Shown: piece after piece, positions 57,994-64,000 of the stretch
How positions within the stretch are numbered: position 1 is the first letter of the stretch
How the letters are laid out: each line of letters begins with the position of its first letter
Origin: Streptococcus sp. 1643
GTDB lineage: Bacteria; Bacillota; Bacilli; Lactobacillales; Streptococcaceae
DNA length: 64,000 nucleotides
NCBI RefSeq assembly: GCF_006228325.1
Contig: NZ_CP040231.1
Span: 445,001-509,000, forward strand
Reading direction: 5' to 3'
Notes under the pieces: model-generated
The model's input: only the letters and a program-made list of their open reading frames with translations
Told to the model about the DNA's origin: nothing
Database searches by the model: none
Translations under genes and position numbers: made by a program

Positions 57994-58671
57994 ATGATTT
58001 CAAAGAGATTAGAATTGGTGGCGTCCTTTGTGCCACAGGGGGCCGTTTTACTAGATGTGGGAAGTGACCATGCTTATCTGCCCATCGAGTTAGTTGAGAG
58101 AGGCCAAATCAAAAGCGCCATTGCAGGGGAAGTGGTGGAAGGTCCTTACCAGTCTGCGGTTAAAAATGTTGAGGCTCACGGTCTAAAGGAGAAAATCCAA
58201 GTCCGTTTAGCCAATGGCTTAGCGGCATTTGAAGAGGCTGACCAAGTCTCTATTATCACCATTGCTGGTATGGGTGGCCGTTTGATTGCGACCATACTAG
58301 AAGAAGGCTTGGACAAGCTTGGCAATGTGCAACGTTTAATCCTACAGCCTAATAATCGTGAAGACGACTTGCGTATCTGGTTGCAAGACCACGATTTTCA
58401 GATTGTAGCAGAAAGCATTCTAGAAGAAGCTGGTAAGTTCTATGAGATATTGGTGGTGGAAGCGGGACAAATGAAGCTATCAACCAGTGATGTTCGCTTT
58501 GGCCCCTTCTTGTCCAAAGAAGTCAGCCCAATCTTTGTCCAAAAATGGCAAAAAGAAGCGGTTAAGCTAGAATTTGCTCTTAGCCAAATCCCAGAAAAAA
58601 ATCTGGAGGAACGTCAAGTTTTAGTAGATAAAATTCAAGCCATCAAGGAGGTGCTCCATGCTAGCAAGTGA
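57994..58671 (+). CDS. trmK: tRNA (adenine-22-N1)-methyltransferase
   Basis: 225 residues. SAM-binding motif [19 protein letters not shown], then [13 protein letters not shown], and the conserved [11 protein letters not shown] with LILQPNNRE in the TrmK/YqfN family. A C-terminal coiled-coil segment follows ([17 protein letters not shown]). It methylates A22 in the D loop of some tRNAs. It overlaps the Nif3-like gene by 14 bp, a common pairing in Firmicutes. Confidence 0.93.
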   Translation: MISKRLELVASFVPQGAVLLDVGSDHAYLPIELVERGQIKSAIAGEVVEGPYQSAVKNVEAHGLKEKIQVRLANGLAAFEEADQVSIITIAGMGGRLIATILEEGLDKLGNVQRLILQPNNREDDLRIWLQDHDFQIVAESILEEAGKFYEILVVEAGQMKLSTSDVRFGPFLSKEVSPIFVQKWQKEAVKLEFALSQIPEKNLEERQVLVDKIQAIKEVLHASK

Positions 58672-59455
58672 AGTAATCAGGGCTTATGAAGCCTTTTGCC
58701 CTCAGGAATTTTCAATGGAGGGTGACAGTCGTGGCCTGCAAATCGGTACTCTAGACAAGGAGATCCAAAGGGTTATGGTTGCCCTCGATATTCGTGAAGA
58801 CACGGTGGCAGAGTCTATTGAAAAGGGTGTGGATTTGATTATCGTTAAGCACGCGCCAATCTTTCGTCCCATCAAGGACTTGGTAGCCAGCCGTCCGCAA
58901 AATCAGATTTACATCGACCTGATCAAGCATGACATTGCCGTTTATGTCAGTCATACTAATATCGACATTGTAGAGAATGGTCTCAATGACTGGTTCTGCC
59001 AGATGCTAGGTATTGAGGAAACAATCTATCTGCAGGAGACAGGTCCAGAACGTGGGATTGGTCGTATTGGAAATATTCAGCCTCAGACCTTTGGGGAATT
59101 GGCCCAGCATGTCAAGCAAGTCTTTGATCTAGATAGTCTTCGAATGGTTCATTATCAAGAGAGTGATTTGCAGAAGCCCATTTCAATAGTGGCTATCTGT
59201 GGCGGTAGTGGTCAATCTTTCTATAAGGATGCTTTAGCTAAGGGAGCAGATGTCTATATCACTGGCGATATCTATTACCACACAGCTCAGGATATGCTGT
59301 CTGATGGCTTGTTGGCGCTGGACCCGGGCCACTATATCGAAATTCTTTTTGTCGAAAAAATTGCTGACCTCCTTAATCAATGGAAGGCAGAAAAGGATTG
59401 GACCATTGATATCATACCTAGCCAAGCATCGACCAATCCTTTCCACCATATCTAG
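58658..59455 (+). CDS. Nif3-like dinuclear metal-centre hexameric protein
   Basis: 265 residues, NIF3/YqfO family (short form without the central insert). Metal-binding residues are visible in VKHAPIF (first His), [15 protein letters not shown] (second His/Asp) and in the C-terminal [11 protein letters not shown] motif. Some members are called GTP cyclohydrolase I type 2 in databases, which is not well supported; the function is best left open. It is coupled to trmK. Confidence 0.9.
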   Translation: MLASEVIRAYEAFCPQEFSMEGDSRGLQIGTLDKEIQRVMVALDIREDTVAESIEKGVDLIIVKHAPIFRPIKDLVASRPQNQIYIDLIKHDIAVYVSHTNIDIVENGLNDWFCQMLGIEETIYLQETGPERGIGRIGNIQPQTFGELAQHVKQVFDLDSLRMVHYQESDLQKPISIVAICGGSGQSFYKDALAKGADVYITGDIYYHTAQDMLSDGLLALDPGHYIEILFVEKIADLLNQWKAEKDWTIDIIPSQASTNPFHHI

Positions 59456-59471
59456 TTAGAAAGTGAAGACA

Positions 59472-60575
59472 ATGAAAAAAGTTGCCATTATCGGAGCAGG
59501 GATTGTGGGGGCGACAGCTGCCTACTACCTCTCCAAAGAAGCAGATTTAGAGGTGACTGTTTTTGACCATGGCCAAGGTCAGGCAACCAAGGCAGCAGCG
59601 GGAATTATCAGTCCTTGGTTTTCCAAACGTCGCAATAAAGCCTGGTATAAGATGGCGCGCTTGGGGGCTGACTTTTATGTGGATTTATTGGACGATTTAG
59701 AAAAGTCAGGTCAGGAAATAGACTTTTACCAGCGTTCGGGAGTTTTTCTCTTGAAAAAGGATGAATCCAAGTTGGAAGAACTCTATGAACTAGCTCTCCA
59801 GCGCAGAGAAGAATCTCCCTTGATAGGTCAGTTAGCCATTTTAGACCAAACGTCTGCGAATGAATTATTCCCTGGCTTGCAGGGATTCGACCACCTGCTC
59901 TATGCTTCTGGTGGGGCGAGAGTAGATGGCCAACTCTTAGTGACTCGTCTGCTAGAAGCCAGTCAAGTCAAGCTGGTCAAAGAAAAAGTGAGTCTGACAC
60001 CTTTAGCATCAGGTTACCAGATTGATGAAGAGGTGTTTGATCAGGTTATTTTGGTGACGGGAGCTTGGCTGGGGTACATATTAGAACCCTTGGGTTATGA
60101 TGTGGATGTTCGTCCTCAGAAAGGGCAACTCCGAGATTATCAACTTATCCAAGACATGGAATCTTACCCTGTTGTCATGCCAGAGGGGGAGTGGGATTTG
60201 ATCCCTTTAGCAGGTGGGAAATTGTCCTTAGGCGCTACTCATGAAAATGATATGGGATTTGATTTGACGGTAGATGAAACCTTGCTCCAACAAATGGAGG
60301 AGGCGGCCTTGCCTCACTATCCAGCCTTGGCAGAAGCGAAATCATCGGGTGAGCGTGTGGGAATTCGTGCCTATACCAGTGATTTCTCCCCTTTCTTTGG
60401 GCAGGTACCAGGATTGGCAGGTGTCTATGCGGCTAGTGGACTAGGTTCATCAGGCCTCACAACTGGTCCGATTATCGGTTACCATCTAGCCCAGCTGGTC
60501 CAAGACAAGGAGTTGACCTTGGACCCAGTAAACTATCCAATTGCAAACTATGTCAAACGAGTAAAAAGCGAATAA
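59472..60575 (+). CDS. FAD-dependent amino-acid oxidase / DadA-like oxidoreductase
   Basis: 367 residues of the DAO family. The N-terminal FAD motif is VAIIGAGIVGATAAYYLSKE, followed by FDHGQGQATKAAAGIISPW, and the C-terminal FAD segment is GVYAASGLGSSGLTTGPIIG. Likely substrate is a D-amino acid or glycine-like amine, but it is not shown. The ATG at 59472 gives the usual N terminus; a GTG at 59463 is less likely. It is the third gene of the trmK group (16 bp after the Nif3-like gene). Confidence 0.88.
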   Translation: MKKVAIIGAGIVGATAAYYLSKEADLEVTVFDHGQGQATKAAAGIISPWFSKRRNKAWYKMARLGADFYVDLLDDLEKSGQEIDFYQRSGVFLLKKDESKLEELYELALQRREESPLIGQLAILDQTSANELFPGLQGFDHLLYASGGARVDGQLLVTRLLEASQVKLVKEKVSLTPLASGYQIDEEVFDQVILVTGAWLGYILEPLGYDVDVRPQKGQLRDYQLIQDMESYPVVMPEGEWDLIPLAGGKLSLGATHENDMGFDLTVDETLLQQMEEAALPHYPALAEAKSSGERVGIRAYTSDFSPFFGQVPGLAGVYAASGLGSSGLTTGPIIGYHLAQLVQDKELTLDPVNYPIANYVKRVKSE

Positions 60576-60615
60576 GTATTTTACTGAAATTTTAGCAGGT
60601 AGTTTAGGATGTCAA

Positions 60616-60644
60616 ATGACATTCCCTATCAAAAATGATAAAAT
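60616..60644 (+). promoter_or_regulatory. galE promoter
   Basis: ATGACA (60616-60621), 17 bp, TAAAAT (60639-60644) with an extended TGA before the -10. Confidence 0.6.
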
Positions 60645-60677
60645 AAGAAAAAAGAATCCGAGAATCGAGGAAAAAAG

Positions 60678-61697
60678 ATGCAAGAAAAGATTTTGGTAAC
60701 TGGTGGTGCTGGATTTATCGGAACCCACACTGTTATTGAGTTGATCCAAGCAGGTCATCAAGTGGTTGTGGTGGATAATCTTGTCAATAGCAATCGTAAA
60801 AGTTTAGAAGTTGTTGAAAGAATCACAGGAGTTGAGATTCCTTTTTATGAGGCAGATATCCGTGATACTGATACTCTCAGAGATATTTTCAAGCAGGAAG
60901 AACCGACTGGTGTGATTCACTTTGCTGGTTTGAAGGCTGTTGGCGAATCAACCCGTATCCCTCTTGCCTACTATGATAACAATATCGCAGGAACTGTCAG
61001 CCTTTTGAAAGCTATGGAAGAAAATAATTGTAAGAACATCATCTTCAGTTCTTCGGCGACAGTTTACGGAGATCCTCACACTGTTCCAATCTTGGAAGAT
61101 TTCCCACTTTCAGTGACCAACCCGTACGGCCGTACTAAGCTCATGTTAGAGGAGATTTTGACCGATATCTACAAGGCAGACTTAGAATGGAATGTGGTCT
61201 TGCTTCGTTACTTCAACCCAATCGGAGCGCATGAAAGTGGAGACCTAGGAGAAAATCCAAATGGAATTCCAAACAATCTCTTACCTTATGTTTCACAAGT
61301 AGCAGTGGGCAAACTAGAACAAGTACAAGTGTTTGGAGATGATTACGATACAGAAGATGGAACCGGTGTTCGTGACTATATCCACGTCGTAGACCTAGCT
61401 AAAGGTCACGTTGCAGCTTTGAAAAAACTCCAAAAAGGTTCAGGTCTAAACATTTATAACCTTGGAACTGGTAAAGGTTACTCCGTTCTTGAAATTATCC
61501 AAAATATGGAAAAAACAGTGGGACGTCCTATTCCTTACCGCATCGTAGAACGCCGCCCAGGTGATATCGCTGCCTGCTACTCAGACCCAGCAAAAGCCAA
61601 AGCAGAACTCGGATGGGAAGCAGAACTCGACATTACTCAAATGTGTGAAGACGCATGGCGTTGGCAAAGCAAGCATCCAAATGGATTTGAAGACTAA
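60678..61697 (+). CDS. galE: UDP-glucose 4-epimerase
   Basis: 339 residues, extended SDR. NAD-binding GGAGFIGTHT, catalytic Ser in SSSATVYG, YxxxK as YGRTK, and RYFNPIGAHESG. It interconverts UDP-glucose and UDP-galactose (or the N-acetyl forms) for capsule, teichoic acid and glycan synthesis. It is apart from any Leloir operon and is followed by a glycosyltransferase gene 1 bp after its stop, suggesting joint use in surface polymer synthesis. Confidence 0.95.
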   Translation: MQEKILVTGGAGFIGTHTVIELIQAGHQVVVVDNLVNSNRKSLEVVERITGVEIPFYEADIRDTDTLRDIFKQEEPTGVIHFAGLKAVGESTRIPLAYYDNNIAGTVSLLKAMEENNCKNIIFSSSATVYGDPHTVPILEDFPLSVTNPYGRTKLMLEEILTDIYKADLEWNVVLLRYFNPIGAHESGDLGENPNGIPNNLLPYVSQVAVGKLEQVQVFGDDYDTEDGTGVRDYIHVVDLAKGHVAALKKLQKGSGLNIYNLGTGKGYSVLEIIQNMEKTVGRPIPYRIVERRPGDIAACYSDPAKAKAELGWEAELDITQMCEDAWRWQSKHPNGFED

Positions 61698-61698
61698 G

Positions 61699-62664
61699 AT
61701 GATGATTTCAATCATCGTCCCTTGTCTAAACGAAGAGGAAGTACTTCCTCTTTTTTATCAGTCTGTGGAAGCTCTGCTTCCTGACTTGGGAGCAGAAGTC
61801 GAATATGTCTTTGTAGACGATGGCTCAAGCGATGGGACCTTAGAGCTTTTGAAGACCTATCGGGAGCAAAATCCTGCGGTCCGTTATGTCTCATTCTCAC
61901 GAAATTTTGGGAAAGAGGCAGCCTTATACGCAGGTTTGCAGCATGCAACTGGAGACTTGGTGGTCGTGATGGATGCAGACCTTCAGGATCCTCCTAGTAT
62001 GCTACTTGAGATGAAAGCCTTACTAGACCAGAATGCAGACTTGGACTGTGTTGGGACACGGAGAACTAGTCGGGAGGGAGAACCCTTCTTTCGCAGTCTC
62101 TGTGCTGACCTCTTTTACCGCCTCATGCAAAAAATTAGCCCAGTAGCTCTGCCCTCAGGTGTCCGTGATTTTCGCATGATGAGACGATCTGTGGTAGATG
62201 CTATTTTGACCCTGACCGAGTCCAATCGTTTTTCTAAAGGACTCTTTGCCTGGGTTGGTTTTCGAACGCACTATCTGGACTATCCAAATGTCGAAAGACA
62301 GGCTGGCAAGACCAGTTGGAGTTTTAGACAGCTCTTTTTCTACTCAATTGAAGGGATTCTCAATTTTTCAGATTTCCCCTTGAGTATAGCCTTTGTAGCG
62401 GGACTCCTATCTTGTTTTCTTTCGTTTGTGATGACATTTTTTGTAGTGTTTCGGACTCTTATCTTGGGAAATCCGACATCTGGTTGGACGTCTTTGATGG
62501 CTGTCATCCTCTTTCTTGGAGGGATTCAACTCCTGACGATTGGGATTCTCGGTAAGTATATCAGTAAGATTTATCTAGAGACCAAAAAAAGACCACTCTA
62601 TCTCGTCAAAGAAAAAAGTGACCTTTCTATTATTGAAGGAAAAAATAACCAAAAAAGACTATAA
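61699..62664 (+). CDS. GtrB/DPM1-like polyprenyl-phosphate glycosyltransferase
   Basis: 321 residues. GT-A fold family 2: IIVPCLNEEEVLP, VDDGSSDGTLELL, and the metal-binding VVMDADLQDPP. Two C-terminal helices (about 230-262 and 270-295) anchor it, as in GtrB/CsbB enzymes that load undecaprenyl phosphate with a sugar for transfer outside the cell. It starts at ATG 61699 or 61702, directly after galE, so UDP-galactose or UDP-GalNAc is a reasonable donor guess. No flippase or GT-C partner lies next to it in the window. Confidence 0.9.
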   Translation: MMISIIVPCLNEEEVLPLFYQSVEALLPDLGAEVEYVFVDDGSSDGTLELLKTYREQNPAVRYVSFSRNFGKEAALYAGLQHATGDLVVVMDADLQDPPSMLLEMKALLDQNADLDCVGTRRTSREGEPFFRSLCADLFYRLMQKISPVALPSGVRDFRMMRRSVVDAILTLTESNRFSKGLFAWVGFRTHYLDYPNVERQAGKTSWSFRQLFFYSIEGILNFSDFPLSIAFVAGLLSCFLSFVMTFFVVFRTLILGNPTSGWTSLMAVILFLGGIQLLTIGILGKYISKIYLETKKRPLYLVKEKSDLSIIEGKNNQKRL

Positions 62665-62739
62665 TTTTACCTAGAAATATGCTAAACTAGTAGGTGTGGG
62701 AAAAATGAGAAAAAATCAATTATATTTATTCCCTGCTTC

Positions 62740-62943
62740 CTACGATGGATCTTTTAGAAGTGCTCTTGTAGGACAATTTTTGATGGCCTCCAGAACATCG
62801 CTGGTCTCAGTGATTTCTCTTTGTAATTCAACTGGATCATCGTAAAAGCGAACGATTCCATTATCGTGATAATCAAAGAGTTCAGAGTAGGTTTGGCAAA
62901 GCCCGCAGGCGATGCACCGTTCGGGTATAAGTGTGACTTTCAT
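62740..62943 (-). CDS. Small [4Fe-4S] ferredoxin
   Basis: 67 residues from ATG 62943. One cluster motif, CIACGLC, with a distant fourth cysteine in KNCPTRA. Electron carrier of unknown partner. The longer frame to 63009 would add a hydrophobic stretch overlapping the divergent gene and is rejected. It is divergent from the LysM protein gene with only 45 bp between. Confidence 0.88.
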   Translation of the reverse strand: MKVTLIPERCIACGLCQTYSELFDYHDNGIVRFYDDPVELQREITETSDVLEAIKNCPTRALLKDPS

Positions 62944-62988
62944 ATTTATATTGTAATAAGAAAATGTAAAAAAAACAAGGAGTAAGGT

Positions 62989-63495
62989 ATGGAAAAAGAA
63001 CCGTGGCAAGAAGATATTTACGAAAACAATGAGGAAGAAACAAGATCAGAGCGTCGACACCGGAAACAAAAAGGGAAAGGCGTTGTTGCGAATCGTGTCT
63101 TGACGGTTCTAGCTAGCCTCTTCTTTGTAATCGTTGTAGCAATGGTAGTTGTATTGATTTACCTATCAACCGGAGGAAGCAATCGTACTTCATCTTTGAA
63201 GGACTTCTATGATGCATCGTCTCCTTCTACAAGTTCAAGTTCTAAAGTAGAAGCATCATCATCTTCAAGTAGCAAGGTAGAGGAAACAGCTTCTTCTGAA
63301 TCAACACCTTCAGAGAGCAGTTCGGAAGAACATACAGAAGGTGAAGGAACACTTACAGTACATCCTGGAGAGGGAGAAGCAGCTCTTGCTCAACGTGCAG
63401 GGATTTCCATTGCCCAGCTAGAAGCCCTAAATCCTTCTCACATGTCATCTGGATCTTGGTTTGCCAACCCAGGTGATGTGATTAAGACAAGATAG
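62989..63495 (+). CDS. SAG1386/EF1546-type surface-associated LysM protein
   Basis: 168 residues. A charged cytoplasmic head (about 1-34), a single membrane helix (about 36-60), a Ser/Glu-rich linker, and a C-terminal LysM-like domain (LTVHPGEGEAALAQRAGISIAQLEALN split here: LTVHPGEG, ALAQRAGIS, LEALNPSHM). It should face the wall and bind peptidoglycan. SD AAGGAG. It is 9 bp before cmk, a pairing seen in other streptococci. Confidence 0.85.
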   Translation: MEKEPWQEDIYENNEEETRSERRHRKQKGKGVVANRVLTVLASLFFVIVVAMVVVLIYLSTGGSNRTSSLKDFYDASSPSTSSSSKVEASSSSSSKVEETASSESTPSESSSEEHTEGEGTLTVHPGEGEAALAQRAGISIAQLEALNPSHMSSGSWFANPGDVIKTR

Positions 63496-63504
63496 GAGTC
63501 GGTC

Positions 63505-64000
63505 ATGAAGACAATTCAAATTGCTATCGATGGTCCAGCTTCGAGTGGTAAGAGTACGGTCGCAAAGATTGTCGCTAAGGATTTTGGTTATACTTATCTC
63601 GATACAGGTGCTATGTACCGTGCTGCGACTTATATAGCGCTCAAACACCAGTTGAATGCAGGAAATGTAGACCAACTTCTTGAGCTTCTTAACCAACACC
63701 CCATTAGTTTTGGTCGTTCAGAAACAGGTGAGCAACTTGTTTTTGTAGGAGATGTTGATATTACGCATCCGATTCGTGAAAATGAAGTGACCAACAAGGT
63801 TTCAAGCATCGCTGCTATTCCTGAAGTGCGTGAAAAACTGGTTTCTCTCCAGCAAGAGATTGCTCAGCAAGGTGGTATCGTTATGGATGGGCGTGATATC
63901 GGGACAGTTGTTTTACCACAAGCTGAACTCAAGATTTTCTTAGTGGCTTCTGTTGAAGAAAGAGCAGAGCGTCGTTACAAGGAAAATATTGCCAAAGGCA
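63505..64000 (+). CDS. cmk: Cytidylate kinase, N-terminal part
   Basis: Cut by the right edge; 165 codons are visible. The P loop is [10 protein letters not shown], followed by [16 protein letters not shown] and [12 protein letters not shown], which are diagnostic of bacterial CMP kinase. It phosphorylates CMP and dCMP. ATG 63505 has SD TAGGAG overlapping the stop of the upstream gene. Confidence 0.95.
   Translation, partial: MKTIQIAIDGPASSGKSTVAKIVAKDFGYTYLDTGAMYRAATYIALKHQLNAGNVDQLLELLNQHPISFGRSETGEQLVFVGDVDITHPIRENEVTNKVSSIAAIPEVREKLVSLQQEIAQQGGIVMDGRDIGTVVLPQAELKIFLVASVEERAERRYKENIAKG

Overview
This window is chromosome of a mitis-group Streptococcus (S. oralis / S. mitis / S. infantis type, close to but not the same as S. 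pneumoniae). Three things point there. The housekeeping order pbp2b-recR-ddl-murF-nudix ... ftsA-ftsZ-ylmE-sepF-ylmG-ylmH-divIVA-ileS is pneumococcus-like. The protein sequences recall pneumococcal ones very closely, from memory, with no search run. The window also carries an IgA1 protease and extended -10 (TGnTATAAT) promoters. Species level cannot be fixed from the window.

Layout. 1-10.7 kb: tail of an acetyl-esterase gene, then a sialic-acid uptake and catabolism locus (nanE, satABC transporter, yhcH, a YesL-like protein, N-acetylneuraminate lyase, ROK kinase, and a convergent RpiR regulator). Two promoters drive it; they share a copied cassette of about 100 bp in which the CcpA site overlaps the -35 box. 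A 389-bp gap inside the operon holds two strongly folded elements. Between the kinase and the regulator sits a foreign insert of about 1.4 kb (a methyltransferase plus a scrap resembling an ICE gene), bounded by a perfect 38-bp direct repeat.

10.9-26.9 kb: cell-wall and division block (PBP2b, RecR, Ddl, MurF, FtsA, FtsZ, SepF, DivIVA and others), ending in ileS under a T-box leader. PBP2b carries alanine after the SSN motif and glycine at position 476, substitutions known from beta-lactam-resistant pneumococci. A stand-alone 84-residue copy of the DivIVA N-terminal domain lies directly before divIVA.

27-49 kb: a cluster of three very large M26 zinc metalloproteases (2752, about 2141 and 1828 residues). 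The third is IgA1 protease. Each has an N-terminal sorting motif, G5 or other repeats and an invariant HEMTH...E zinc site. The second and third proteases are each followed by a small four-helix membrane protein of one paralogous family. The first protease has eight exact-length 288-bp G5 repeats and an altered sorting motif (FPKTG).

49-64 kb: gpmA, rpsO, an iron-siderophore type ABC transporter with an overlapping esterase gene, plsC, a P-type ATPase, trmK, a Nif3 family gene, a DadA-like oxidase, galE, a GtrB-like glycosyltransferase, a ferredoxin, a LysM surface protein and the start of cmk.

No rRNA, tRNA, CRISPR array, complete insertion sequence or prophage was seen. The best candidates for something undescribed are the three-protease/two-membrane-protein cluster, the mini-DivIVA, the folded elements in the nan operon and after rpsO, and the ICE scar.
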